Shown here in pieces: positions 7,889 to 17,142 of a stretch of 64,000 nucleotides of DNA. Source of the stretch: Sphingopyxis sp. LC81 (GTDB lineage: Bacteria; Pseudomonadota; Alphaproteobacteria; Sphingomonadales; Sphingomonadaceae); contig NZ_JNFD01000009.1 in assembly GCF_000756375.1 (NCBI RefSeq), positions 1-64,000 on the forward strand. The letters are read 5' to 3'. The translations under genes and the position numbers were made by a program. Numbering within the stretch: the stretch's first letter is position 1; the number at the start of each line of letters is the position of its first letter. Below the pieces are notes generated by a model. It was not told the origin of the DNA, ran no database searches, and was given only the letters and a program-made list of their open reading frames with translations.

Positions 7889-10800
7889 ATGAGCTTTCGC
7901 AACATTTCCGCCTGGTGCATTCGCAATCCGGTGCCGCCGATCGTGATGTTCATCCTGCTTCTTCTGGCAGGTGTCGTCAGCTTCAACCGGATGGACGTCA
8001 ACGACAATCCCGACGTCGAATTCCCGATGGTCCAGGTCGTCGTGGTACAGCCCGGCGCGGCGCCGTCCGAACTGGAGACGCAGGTCACCCAGCGTGTCGA
8101 GGCCGCGGTGCGCGCGGTCAGCGGGGTCGACGAACTGTCGTCCTATGTCGCCGAGGGCAACAGCCGCACGATGGTGCAGTTCGCGATCGGCACCCCGATC
8201 GACCGCGCCTATAACGACGTCAACCAGGCGGTGCAGCAGATCCGCAGCGACCTGCCCGAAGGCATTCTTGAACCGCAAGTCGTGCGCGTCGACGCCGCCG
8301 GCGGCCCGATCACCTATTTCGCCGTCGAAACGTCGGATATGACGCTCGAGCAATTGAGCTGGTTCGTCGACAATACCATCGCCAAGGAACTGCTCTCGAT
8401 CCCCGGCATGGCGAAGGTCAGCCGTTCGGGCGGCGTCAATCGCGAAATCCGCGTCATCCTCGATCCCGCGCGCATGCAAAGCTATGGCCTCACCGCGAGC
8501 CAGGTGAACCAGGAATTGCGCCAGGTGAACGTCAACGCCGCGGGCGGGCGCACCGAAATCGCCGGATCGGAACAGGCGGTGCGCGTGCTGGGTAACGCCG
8601 AAAACGCCTTCCAGCTCGGCGAAACGCGCATATCGATCGGCAGCGGCCGCACCATCCGCCTCGCCGACGTCGCGACCGTGACCGACGGCTACGCCGAACA
8701 GCGCAACCTTGCGAAAATCGGCGGCCGGCAGGTGCTGAGCTTCTCGATCGAAAAGGCGAAGGGCGCTTCGGACGTCACGATCCACGACGAGACGATGAAG
8801 AAGCTCGCCGAGATCAAGAAGACGAATCCGCAGGTTGAATTCAAGATCCTCTTCACGCGTACCGAATATACCAAGGAGCAATATCGCAGCTCGATGCTCG
8901 CGATGATTGAGGGCGCGATCCTCGCGGTCGTCGTCGTGTTCCTCTTTTTGCGCGACTGGCGCGCGACGCTGATCAGCGCGCTCGCGATCCCGCTGTCGGC
9001 GATCCCCACCTTCTGGTTCATGGACATGATGGGCTTTTCGCTGAACGGCCTGTCGCTGCTTGCGCTCAGCCTTGTGGCCGGCGTGCTCGTCGACGATGCG
9101 ATCGTCGAGATCGAGAATATCGTCCGGCATATGCGAATGGGCAAAACCGCCTATCAGGCGTCGATCGATGCCGCCGACGAAATCGGCCTCGCTGTTGTCG
9201 CGACGACGATGTCGATTGTCGCGGTCTTCCTGCCCGTCGCGCTGATGCCGGGCATTTCGGGTCAGTTCTTCATCCAGTTCGGCATGACCGTCGTGTTCGC
9301 GGTGCTCGTCAGCCTGGCGGTCGCGCGCATGATCACGCCGATGATCGCCGCCTATTTCCTGTCGGCGCAGGGCGAGCAGGATCATGCCTCGGGCCCGTGG
9401 GTCGACCGCTATGAGCGCCTTCTCAAATGGACGCTCGACAACAGCAAGCATCACGCGGTGCGCGCGCGGTACGAGGCGCATCGGACGAAGCTCGCCTATC
9501 TGGCGGTTCCGCTGGTGCTCGCCGGTCTGTCGGTCCTTTATGCGATTTACGCCTATTTTCAGCCGGTGCCGGTCGGGCAGGACGCGCCGAACACCGCGAT
9601 GTATTTCCTGCTGAAGACGCCCGTCGATGCGATCCTGGCCTATCTCGGCATCAGCCTGATCGTCATCCTGCTCGGCGCCCTCGCATGGCTCATCGGAATG
9701 CGCGAATGGGGCTTCACCAACTGGGCGAAGTTCATGGTCCAGCGTGCCTATGCCCGTCTTTTCGACCATCGCGTCTGGATCGTTGGGATCGGCGCCGCGT
9801 CGCTCGCGATGAGCGTCTTTCTGCTGTGGGTCCTGCCGCAGCAGTTCCAGCCGACGATCAACAGCGACTACAGCCAGATCCGCTACGAACTGCCGCCGGG
9901 CTCGACGCTCGCGCAGAGCGAGCATATCTCGAACCAGATCAACGCGATCCTGTCGAAGGACAAGAATGTCGAAAACGCCTTTTACGAGGTCAACGTCAAC
10001 GACGGCGGTGTCTACATCACGCTGAAAAAGAAGCGCGAAGTTACCAGCGTCGAATGGGAGCGCAGCCTGCAGCCGCAAATGGCGGCGATCCCCGACGCGC
10101 GCGTGACCTTCCAGAGCCAGTCGGGCGGTTTCTCTGGCCGCGACATCACGATGGTCATCGGCGGCGACGATCCGGTCGCGCTAGAGAAGCATGCGCGCCT
10201 GATCGTGTCGCAGATGGAAAAGCTCAAGGAAGTGCGCTCGCCGCGGATCGAGGGCGACATTCCGCGCCCTGAAATCATTGTCAGCCCGCGGATGGACCTC
10301 GCCGCCGAACTGGGTGTGACCACCTCGGCGCTCAGCCAGACGATCCGCATCGCGACGATCGGCGACATCGACCAGAATGCAGCGAAATTCTCGCTGTCCG
10401 ACCGCCAGATTCCGATCCGCGTGCTCCTGTCCGAAGATTCGCGTCGCGCGCTGGCGACGATCGAGAATCTGCCCGTCCCCACAGCGCGCGGGACGACGGT
10501 GCCGCTGAAATCGGTCGCCTCGATCGGTTTTGGCGCCGGGCCGACCGAACTGCGCCGCTATAACCAGACACGGCGCATCGTGATCGGTGCCGACCTCGCG
10601 CCGGGCCTCGTGACCGGTGATGCGCAGAAAAAGATCGATGCGCTGCCGGCGATCAAGGCGATGCCGCAGGGCATTCGCAAGGTCGTGCAGGGCGATCAGA
10701 AGTGGCAGGCCGAACTGATCACCAACTTCATGATCGCGGTCGTGTCGGGGCTCTTGCTGGTCTTCTCGACGCTGGTGCTGCTCTATCGCCGCTTCCTGTC

Positions 10801-11305
10801 GCCGCTGGTCAATATGTCGTCGTTGCTGCTCGCGCCGTTGGGCGGCCTGCTCGGCCTCTTGATCACCGGCATGGAAATCTCGATGCCCGTCTATATCGGC
10901 TTGCTGATGCTGCTCGGCATCGTCGCGAAAAACTCGATCCTGCTCGTCGATTTCGCGATCGAGGAAATGGACCATGGTGTCGAGAAGAACGCGGCGCTGC
11001 TCGACGCGGGGCGCAAGCGCGCGCAGCCGATCGTGATGACCACCGTCGCGATGGTCGCGGGCATGGTGCCGACCGCGATTTCGTTGTCGGGCGACGGCGC
11101 CTGGCGCGCGCCGATGGGCGTCGTCGTGATCGGCGGCCTGATCCTGTCGACGCTGCTGACGCTGCTGATCGTTCCCGCGGGCTTCAGCCTTGCCGACAGC
11201 ATCGAAAAGCGCCTCGGCCGCTTCTTCTCGAGCAACCTGCTGACCTATCGCAAGGGCGACGATACCAAACCGCACGGGGCGCCCGCGCCCGAACCGGCAG
11301 AATAA
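7889..11305 (+). CDS. RND efflux pump permease (AcrB/HAE-like)
   Basis: This proton-driven inner-membrane pump has 1138 residues, longer than the usual 1030-1060. It has the N-terminal helix ending in NPVPPIVMFILLL, porter-domain motifs, and TM4 with LVDDAIVEIENI, whose acidic residues relay protons. The second half has the matching GIVAKNSILLVDFA. The extra length lies at about residues 510-620, between TM6 and TM7, where two additional hydrophobic helices appear. ATG 7889 has AAGGGC 8 bp upstream; a TTG two codons earlier is unlikely. It forms an operon with the adaptor. Substrates are not predictable. Confidence 0.95.
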   Translation: MSFRNISAWCIRNPVPPIVMFILLLLAGVVSFNRMDVNDNPDVEFPMVQVVVVQPGAAPSELETQVTQRVEAAVRAVSGVDELSSYVAEGNSRTMVQFAIGTPIDRAYNDVNQAVQQIRSDLPEGILEPQVVRVDAAGGPITYFAVETSDMTLEQLSWFVDNTIAKELLSIPGMAKVSRSGGVNREIRVILDPARMQSYGLTASQVNQELRQVNVNAAGGRTEIAGSEQAVRVLGNAENAFQLGETRISIGSGRTIRLADVATVTDGYAEQRNLAKIGGRQVLSFSIEKAKGASDVTIHDETMKKLAEIKKTNPQVEFKILFTRTEYTKEQYRSSMLAMIEGAILAVVVVFLFLRDWRATLISALAIPLSAIPTFWFMDMMGFSLNGLSLLALSLVAGVLVDDAIVEIENIVRHMRMGKTAYQASIDAADEIGLAVVATTMSIVAVFLPVALMPGISGQFFIQFGMTVVFAVLVSLAVARMITPMIAAYFLSAQGEQDHASGPWVDRYERLLKWTLDNSKHHAVRARYEAHRTKLAYLAVPLVLAGLSVLYAIYAYFQPVPVGQDAPNTAMYFLLKTPVDAILAYLGISLIVILLGALAWLIGMREWGFTNWAKFMVQRAYARLFDHRVWIVGIGAASLAMSVFLLWVLPQQFQPTINSDYSQIRYELPPGSTLAQSEHISNQINAILSKDKNVENAFYEVNVNDGGVYITLKKKREVTSVEWERSLQPQMAAIPDARVTFQSQSGGFSGRDITMVIGGDDPVALEKHARLIVSQMEKLKEVRSPRIEGDIPRPEIIVSPRMDLAAELGVTTSALSQTIRIATIGDIDQNAAKFSLSDRQIPIRVLLSEDSRRALATIENLPVPTARGTTVPLKSVASIGFGAGPTELRRYNQTRRIVIGADLAPGLVTGDAQKKIDALPAIKAMPQGIRKVVQGDQKWQAELITNFMIAVVSGLLLVFSTLVLLYRRFLSPLVNMSSLLLAPLGGLLGLLITGMEISMPVYIGLLMLLGIVAKNSILLVDFAIEEMDHGVEKNAALLDAGRKRAQPIVMTTVAMVAGMVPTAISLSGDGAWRAPMGVVVIGGLILSTLLTLLIVPAGFSLADSIEKRLGRFFSSNLLTYRKGDDTKPHGAPAPEPAE

Positions 11306-11375
11306 TGGGGGCGAGCCGGCGCGGTAAGCGACTGCGCCGGTTGCAACCTTTGCGGCATTTCGCCATTTGGTTCGT

Positions 11376-12641
11376 ATGACCGACCGCACGCTTTCCCGGC
11401 CGATTGGCGTCGCCATCCCGGCGAGGGGATCGAATATCCGCGTCGTCGCGACGGGCCTGCTCATCGTCATGGCGTTCGTCTTTCTCGGCGCGAAATATTA
11501 TCAGGACGTCCATCCCGCGGTCGGCTTCGTCCGCGCCTTTGCCGAGGCGGCGATGGTTGGCGGGCTTGCCGACTGGTTTGCGGTCACCGCGCTGTTCCGC
11601 CACCCGATGGGGCTGCCGATCCCGCACACCGCGATCATCCCGCGTAACAAGAACCGTATCGGCGACACGCTGGCGCGCTTCCTGCTCACCAATTTCCTGC
11701 TGCCGCGGCTGGTCGCGCGCAAGATGCAGACGGTCGATGTTGCGGGCGCGGTCGGCAAATTCCTGTCCGAACCGGGCGAGGGCGGCGGGCGGCTGCGGCT
11801 CGGCGCGTCGCGGATCATCGCCGACGGTTTGGGCGCGCTCGACCAGCAGCGCCTCGGCGGCATCGTCAAATCGGCGATCGCCGACCGGCTGCGCGAACTC
11901 GACGTCGCACCTTTGCTCGGCCAGGCGCTGCAGGCCGCACTCGCCGAGGGACGGCACCAGCCCTTGCTCGATGCGATGGTCAAATGGGGGTCGAAGACGC
12001 TCGAACTCAACGAGCATCTGATCCACCAGATGGTGCACGACAATAGTAACGCGATCGTGCGCTTCACCGGGCTCGATGAAAGCATCTCGAACCGCATCGT
12101 CGCGGGGCTGTCGAAGCTGCTCAGCGAAATGGCGGTCGACGAGACGCACCCGCTGCGCATCCGCGTCGAGGAAGGGCTCGCCAAAATGGCGCTCGACCTG
12201 CAGCACGACCCCGAAGTGAAGGCGAAGGTCGCCAAAGTCCGCGACGAGCTGCTCGAGAATAAGGCGGTCAAGCGCTGGCTCGACGGCCTCTGGGAACAGG
12301 GCCGCACCGCGCTGCTCAAGGCCGCGCGCAACCCCGACACGATGCTCGCGGGACGGATCGGCGAACTCGTCACGCAGTTCGGCGCGATGCTCGGCGAGGA
12401 TGCGGGGATCAAGCGTACGCTCAACCGCTATGCGCGCCGCGCCGTAGTCGGCGTCGTCGACAGCTATGGTGAGACGGCGCTCAGGCTGGTGTCGGACACG
12501 ATCCGCGGCTGGGATGCCAAGACGATCACGGACCGGCTGGAAAATGCCGTTGGCGACGACCTGCAATATATCCGGATCAACGGCACGCTGGTCGGCGGGC
12601 TGGTGGGCGTGCTGATCCATACGGTGGATGTGCTGATCTGA
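11376..12641 (+). CDS. DUF445 domain-containing membrane protein
   Basis: The protein has 421 residues, with a membrane helix near residues 25-45 and another at the extreme C-terminus. The long helical region between them is typical of the DUF445 family (YjiN, YheB). The segment GGLADWFAVTALFRHPMG, near residues 60-77, is the family signature. Function is unknown. It lies 70 bp after the RND pump on the same strand, possibly transcribed with it, and ends head-to-head with the minus-strand SDR gene. Confidence 0.88.
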   Translation: MTDRTLSRPIGVAIPARGSNIRVVATGLLIVMAFVFLGAKYYQDVHPAVGFVRAFAEAAMVGGLADWFAVTALFRHPMGLPIPHTAIIPRNKNRIGDTLARFLLTNFLLPRLVARKMQTVDVAGAVGKFLSEPGEGGGRLRLGASRIIADGLGALDQQRLGGIVKSAIADRLRELDVAPLLGQALQAALAEGRHQPLLDAMVKWGSKTLELNEHLIHQMVHDNSNAIVRFTGLDESISNRIVAGLSKLLSEMAVDETHPLRIRVEEGLAKMALDLQHDPEVKAKVAKVRDELLENKAVKRWLDGLWEQGRTALLKAARNPDTMLAGRIGELVTQFGAMLGEDAGIKRTLNRYARRAVVGVVDSYGETALRLVSDTIRGWDAKTITDRLENAVGDDLQYIRINGTLVGGLVGVLIHTVDVLI

Positions 12642-12647
12642 GTTCCT

Positions 12648-13439
12648 TTAGATAAGGCTCGCTAGCCCCTCGCGGAAACTTGGATAGCGTGGAGTCCAGC
12701 CAAGCAAACGTTTCGCCTTGCCATTCGCAACGCGGCGGTTCTCGGCATAGAAGGCGCGGGCAGCGGGCGACAGGCCGGCATCCTCCAGCGATAGCAACGG
12801 CGGCAGCGGCGCGCCGAGCATAGCGCACCCCCATTCGACCAACGCATTCTGATGGCACGGCTCGTCATCGGCCAGATTATAGACACCCTCCGGTCCCCTG
12901 AACGACGCCATCACGCCGCTCGCGATGTCATCGACATGAATCCGGCTGAAGACCTGCCGGGGCAAGTCGATGCGATGCGCGCGGCCTTCGGCGATGCGAT
13001 CCAGGATCGAGCGGCCGGGGCCGTAGATGCCGGGCAGGCGAAAGATGCGGACGTCGCTGCGCAGCGTTCCCCAAGCCGCGTCGGCGGTGTTGCGGTCGGG
13101 ACGGCGGCCTCTGATGGGCGCGCTTTCGTCGACCCACGCGCCGCCCGCATCGCCATAGACCCCGGTCGAGGACAGATAGCCGACCCAGTTCGCTGCGGCG
13201 AGGGCAATGGCGTCGCCATAGCGCGCGAGCACGGGGTCGGCGCCGTCGACCGGGGGCACCGACGACAATATGTGCGTGGCGCTGCGCAGCGCGCTAAGCA
13301 CCGCGGCCTCGTCGGCAAAGGCGATGCTGCCCTCGCGCCCGTCCCGCGTCGTCCCCGCCACCTCCCAGCCGCGTGCGCGTAGACGGCCTGCGAGGTGGCT
13401 CGCGGCATAGCCCATTCCGAAAATCAGCATCTGTCCCAT
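12648..13439 (-). CDS. Atypical SDR family NAD(P)-binding protein
   Basis: The protein has 263 residues and the short-chain dehydrogenase fold of the YeeZ-like, extended or atypical group. The N-terminus carries a nucleotide-binding loop, GMGYAASHLAGRL. STGVYG near residue 90 holds the usual Ser and Tyr, but the lysine four residues after the Tyr is missing, so catalysis may be weak or different. RLPGIYGPGRS and the C-terminal WTPRYP match the family. The substrate is unknown. It is divergent from pepN across 46 bp. Confidence 0.8.
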   Translation of the reverse strand: MGQMLIFGMGYAASHLAGRLRARGWEVAGTTRDGREGSIAFADEAAVLSALRSATHILSSVPPVDGADPVLARYGDAIALAAANWVGYLSSTGVYGDAGGAWVDESAPIRGRRPDRNTADAAWGTLRSDVRIFRLPGIYGPGRSILDRIAEGRAHRIDLPRQVFSRIHVDDIASGVMASFRGPEGVYNLADDEPCHQNALVEWGCAMLGAPLPPLLSLEDAGLSPAARAFYAENRRVANGKAKRLLGWTPRYPSFREGLASLI

Positions 13440-13485
13440 CGCGCGCCTTATTGCGCGTCCGCCGCGCTATGCCTAGACCGATGGC

Positions 13486-16077
13486 ATGACCGATGCCTCC
13501 TCAACCCCCGCCATTCCCGTCACCATCCATCGCAGCGATTATCTTGCGCCCGATTGGTCGATCCCCGACATCGCGCTCGATTTCGCGCTCGGGATCGACG
13601 CGACAAAGGTCGGCGCGGCGCTGTCGGTCGTGCGCCAGGCCGATGCGCCGGTGCCCCTGCTGCTGCGCGGCGACGGGCTGACCCCGGCGGCGGTGCGCGT
13701 CGATGGCGAGGTGTGGAACGACTGGCGGATGGATGGCAGCGACCTGATCGTCGATCTCGGCGAGCGCACCGCGGCGACGGTCGAGGTCGATACGGTGATC
13801 GACCCCGCGTCGAACACCCAGCTGTCGGGGCTTTATGCGTCGGGCGGGCTGCTCTGCACCCAGTGCGAGGCCGAGGGCTTTCGCCGCATCACCTTCCACC
13901 CCGACCGCCCCGACGTGCTCAGCCGCTACAAGGTGCGGATGCAAGGCGACAAGGCCGCGTTCCCGATCCTGCTGTCGAACGGCAATTGCGTCGATCAGGG
14001 CGAAGCGGGGAGCGATCATTGGGCGCTGTGGGAAGATCCGTGGCCGAAACCCTCCTATCTCTTCGCGCTCGTCGCCGGCGACCTTGTCGTCAACAAGGAT
14101 AGCTTCACGACGATGTCAGGGCGCGAGGTCGAACTCGGCATCTGGGTGCGGGGCGGCGATCAGGATCGCACCGGCCATGCGATGCAGGCGCTGAAGGACA
14201 GCATGGCGTGGGACGAACGCGTCTATGGCCGCGAATATGACCTCGACCTGTTCAACATCGTCGCGGTCAGCGATTTCAACATGGGGGCGATGGAGAATAA
14301 GGGGCTCAACATCTTCAACACCCGCTATATCCTCGCCGACCCCGACACCGCGACCGACGTCGATTATGACGGGGTCGAGGGCGTGGTCGCGCACGAATAT
14401 TTCCATAATTGGTCGGGCAACCGCGTCACCTGCCGCGACTGGTTCCAGCTTTCGTTGAAGGAAGGCTTCACCGTCTTTCGTGACCAGAATTTCTCGGCCG
14501 ACATGGGATCGCCCCCGGTCAAGCGGATCGAGGATGTCCGCCTGCTTCGCGCGGCACAATTTCCCGAGGATGCGGGGCCGCTCGCACACCCGATCCGCCC
14601 TGACAGTTTCCAGGAAATCTCGAACTTCTATACCGCGACCATCTATAACAAGGGTGCCGAGATCATCCGCATGATGGCGACGATGGTCGGCCCCGACCGC
14701 TTCCGCAAAGGCACCGACCTCTATTTCGACCGCCACGACGGCGAGGCCGCGACGTGCGAGGATTTCGTGCGCGCGATCGAGGAAGGCGCGGGCATCGACC
14801 TTGCGCAATTCCGCCGCTGGTACGAGCAGGCGGGGACGCCGCGGCTCAAGCTGTCGCTGGCCGAAGAGGGGGGTCACTGGTCGCTCGATATCGTGCAGAC
14901 GGTGCCGCCGACGCCCGGCCAGCCCGAGAAGCAGCCGATGATGATGCCGCTCCGCCTCGCGGCCTTTGCGATGGACGGCAGCGGCGATGCGCTCGCCGAC
15001 ACGCTGGTCACCGTGACCGGCGCGACGCAGCGCATCGCGCTCGGCACATTTGCGGCGCGCCCGGCGCTGTCGGTCAACCGCGGCTTTTCGGCGCCGATCA
15101 TCGTCGATTTCGAGCGCGGCCCCGGCGAACTCGCCTGGCTCGCTGCGCACGACGACGACCCGTTCGCGCGCTATGAGGCGTTGCAGCAGCTGATGCTCGA
15201 CACGCTCGTTGCCGCGGTATCGGGCAAGACGGGCGACAATCAGGCGGTGATCGACGCGGTCGACCAGACGCTCGCCGGCGCGGCAAGCGACCCCGCCTTC
15301 GTCGCCGAGGCGGTGCTGCTGCCGAGCGAAGCCTTTATCGGCGACCAGATGGTCACGGTCGATCCCGATGCGATCCGCCGCGAGCGGCTCGCCTTGCAGG
15401 CGGCGATCGGCGCCGTGCTCGAGACGAAATGGCGCGCGATCCTTGCGGGCAGCGCGCCGCCCGCGACCGACCTGTCGAGCACGGCCAAGGGCGGCCGCCG
15501 CCTGCGCGGTGTCGCGCTCGCCTATCTGGCCGCAACGGGGGCTGACGATGCCCCGACGCTCGCGTTCGGCATCTTCTCCGACGCCGACGGCATGACCGAG
15601 CGGCAGGCGGCGCTCGCGACGCTCGCGCATGGCGACAGCGACGAGCGGGTGGCGGCGCTCGACATCTTTTATCAGCGCTATCGCGACAATCCGCTCGTGC
15701 TCGACAAATGGTTTCAGGTGCAGGCGTGGTCGATGCGCGCGGACACCGTCGATGCGGTGAAGGCGCTGGCGCAGCACCCTGACTTCACGCTCGCCAACCC
15801 CAACCGCGTGCGCTCGCTCTACGGCGCGCTGACGGGCAATCAGGCGGCGTTTCACCAAGCCGACGGCGCGGGCTACAAGTTGATCGCCGACCTCGTCATC
15901 GCGCTCGACCCCAAGAACCCGCAGACCGCGGCGAAAATGATCCCGCCGCTCGGTCGCTGGAAACGGTTCGACGAGGGACGGCAGGCGCTGATGAAGGCCG
16001 AGCTCGAGCGCATTCTCGCGCAGCCCGGCCTGTCGCGCGACGTGACCGAGCAGGCGTCGAAAAGCCTGCTCGGCTAG
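13486..16077 (+). CDS. pepN: Aminopeptidase N
   Basis: This cytoplasmic M1-family zinc aminopeptidase has 863 residues, about the normal length for bacterial PepN. The substrate-anchoring GAMEN motif is at about residue 267, and the zinc site HEYFHNW begins at about residue 303, with the third ligand Glu in KEGFTVFRDQ about 20 residues later. The C-terminal 350 residues form the Ig-like and helical domains. It removes N-terminal residues from peptides. Its stop codon is one base from that of the convergent SMR gene. Confidence 0.97.
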   Translation: MTDASSTPAIPVTIHRSDYLAPDWSIPDIALDFALGIDATKVGAALSVVRQADAPVPLLLRGDGLTPAAVRVDGEVWNDWRMDGSDLIVDLGERTAATVEVDTVIDPASNTQLSGLYASGGLLCTQCEAEGFRRITFHPDRPDVLSRYKVRMQGDKAAFPILLSNGNCVDQGEAGSDHWALWEDPWPKPSYLFALVAGDLVVNKDSFTTMSGREVELGIWVRGGDQDRTGHAMQALKDSMAWDERVYGREYDLDLFNIVAVSDFNMGAMENKGLNIFNTRYILADPDTATDVDYDGVEGVVAHEYFHNWSGNRVTCRDWFQLSLKEGFTVFRDQNFSADMGSPPVKRIEDVRLLRAAQFPEDAGPLAHPIRPDSFQEISNFYTATIYNKGAEIIRMMATMVGPDRFRKGTDLYFDRHDGEAATCEDFVRAIEEGAGIDLAQFRRWYEQAGTPRLKLSLAEEGGHWSLDIVQTVPPTPGQPEKQPMMMPLRLAAFAMDGSGDALADTLVTVTGATQRIALGTFAARPALSVNRGFSAPIIVDFERGPGELAWLAAHDDDPFARYEALQQLMLDTLVAAVSGKTGDNQAVIDAVDQTLAGAASDPAFVAEAVLLPSEAFIGDQMVTVDPDAIRRERLALQAAIGAVLETKWRAILAGSAPPATDLSSTAKGGRRLRGVALAYLAATGADDAPTLAFGIFSDADGMTERQAALATLAHGDSDERVAALDIFYQRYRDNPLVLDKWFQVQAWSMRADTVDAVKALAQHPDFTLANPNRVRSLYGALTGNQAAFHQADGAGYKLIADLVIALDPKNPQTAAKMIPPLGRWKRFDEGRQALMKAELERILAQPGLSRDVTEQASKSLLG

Positions 16078-16078
16078 A

Positions 16079-16399
16079 TCAGGTCGTCGAAAACAGCTTG
16101 GTCCCGGCGACGCCGATGACGATCAGCGCCATGAAGCCGATCTGGACCGCGTTCACCTTCTCGCCGAACCAAAAAATGCCGCCGATGATGACGCCGACCG
16201 CGCCGAGACCGGTCCAGATCGCATAGGCGGTCCCGGCCGAGATCCCGCGCATCGCGAACGCCAGCAGCGCCATGTTCAAAAAGCTGAGCGAGACGGGAAC
16301 GACCGATGCCTGCCAGGTCCCGAGCGTCGCGGCCCATTTCAGGCTGAGCGCCCAGATGATTTCGGTAACAACGGCGATCGCGAGGATGACCCACGCCAT
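16079..16399 (-). CDS. SMR family exporter, SugE/Gdx-like
   Basis: The protein has 106 residues and four transmembrane helices, the standard size of a small multidrug resistance transporter. Glu-13 in the first helix (VVTEIIW) is the essential ion-binding acid. AMRGISAGTAYAIWTGLGAVG matches the SugE/Gdx subgroup better than EmrE; characterised Gdx proteins export guanidinium. ATG 16399 is preceded by AAAGGA, which lies inside a perfect inverted repeat (separate entry). It is a single gene, not one of a paired SMR set. Confidence 0.88.
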   Translation of the reverse strand: MAWVILAIAVVTEIIWALSLKWAATLGTWQASVVPVSLSFLNMALLAFAMRGISAGTAYAIWTGLGAVGVIIGGIFWFGEKVNAVQIGFMALIVIGVAGTKLFSTT

Positions 16400-16500
16400 G
16401 GCATAGTCCTTTCAAGTCAGCGGGCTCGAAAGGAAAGGACGCAGCCGGAAACCCGGAAGAGGCTGCGCAGGAACAGGTTGATGCGGCGCCCTCTAGGCGC
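16400..16500 (-). promoter_or_regulatory. Structured leader that hides the SMR ribosome-binding site
   Basis: On the minus strand the leader reads 5' to 3': hairpin GCGCC-UAGAG-GGCGC (16500-16486); a CGCAGCC/GGCUGCG stem (16467-16461 with 16446-16440) around 14 nt; then GUCCUUUC (16440-16433), which is perfectly complementary to GAAAGGAC (16413-16406). The latter holds the ribosome-binding site 7 bases before ATG 16399. The two stems share base 16440. This is the layout of a translational riboswitch or thermosensor. I do not see the ACGR loops of the guanidine-II class, so no known class is assigned. Confidence 0.5.
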
Positions 16501-16530
16501 AGCGGCACGAAATGGCAATGGGCAGGGGGA

Positions 16531-17142
16531 CTAGCCGCCCAGCCAGCCCGTGACCTCGCCCGCGACCTTGTTCGCGGCGCGGGTCAGCGCCTCGCCGACC
16601 GGTTTGGCTTCGACCTTGCCGCCGATCGCCTCGCGCGCTTCGAAGCGGCGCTGCGTCACCGTCTTTCCGCCCGCCGACACCAGCATTGCCTGATAGACGA
16701 CGACCGCCTCGTTGGTCGCGGCATCGACGCCGAATTCCATCAGCTGCCCCGCCAGCTGCTCGCCCGGGGCGGTCAGATATTGCCCCTCGTCGAGCACGAC
16801 GCGCGTCGTGCGCGCCGACACGGTTTCGGAGACGAGCCGCTGGAACAGGCGCGACGGTGCCTCGACCCATTGCGCGTCCTTGACATAGGCGACACTCGAT
16901 CCGTCCTGCTGCACCGGGATGCGCGTCGTGCGCAGCTTTTGCGGGGCGGTCGGGATCAGGATCGTCAGCGTCGCGGCTTCGGCCGCGGTGCGTGCACCCC
17001 CGGCGGCGGGCGCGGCGTCGGCGTCGAGCGTCAGCAGGAAGGGCGGGGTCTTGCCGCCGAGCCCGATGCAGCCCGAGAGCGTCACAGCCGCGATGACGGC
17101 AACCAGCGGGGCGCGGAATGTTCGCATCATGGGCATCCTCAT
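16531..17142 (-). CDS. ABC-type transport auxiliary lipoprotein (Mla operon)
   Basis: This lipoprotein has 203 residues and the lipobox LSGC at about residues 22-25. It resembles the ABC-type transport auxiliary lipoproteins (PqiC-like) that accompany MCE/Mla transporters. The rest is a mixed alpha/beta periplasmic domain. Its ATG overlaps the mlaD stop codon as ATGA, so it is translationally coupled and is the last gene of the four-gene lipid-transport operon. A later start at the MM pair (about 17130) would shorten the signal peptide by a few residues. Confidence 0.85.
   Translation of the reverse strand: MRMPMMRTFRAPLVAVIAAVTLSGCIGLGGKTPPFLLTLDADAAPAAGGARTAAEAATLTILIPTAPQKLRTTRIPVQQDGSSVAYVKDAQWVEAPSRLFQRLVSETVSARTTRVVLDEGQYLTAPGEQLAGQLMEFGVDAATNEAVVVYQAMLVSAGGKTVTQRRFEAREAIGGKVEAKPVGEALTRAANKVAGEVTGWLGG

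Noticed and set aside
6530..10078. 1182-codon minus-strand open frame opposite the RND genes
   Set aside because: It is antisense to two clear genes, is rich in Arg, Asp and His, and has no domain. Such frames arise from the strong codon bias of GC-rich genomes.
16400..16500. Known guanidine riboswitch class
   Set aside because: The ACGR loops of class II are absent, and I could not recognise class I or III cores.
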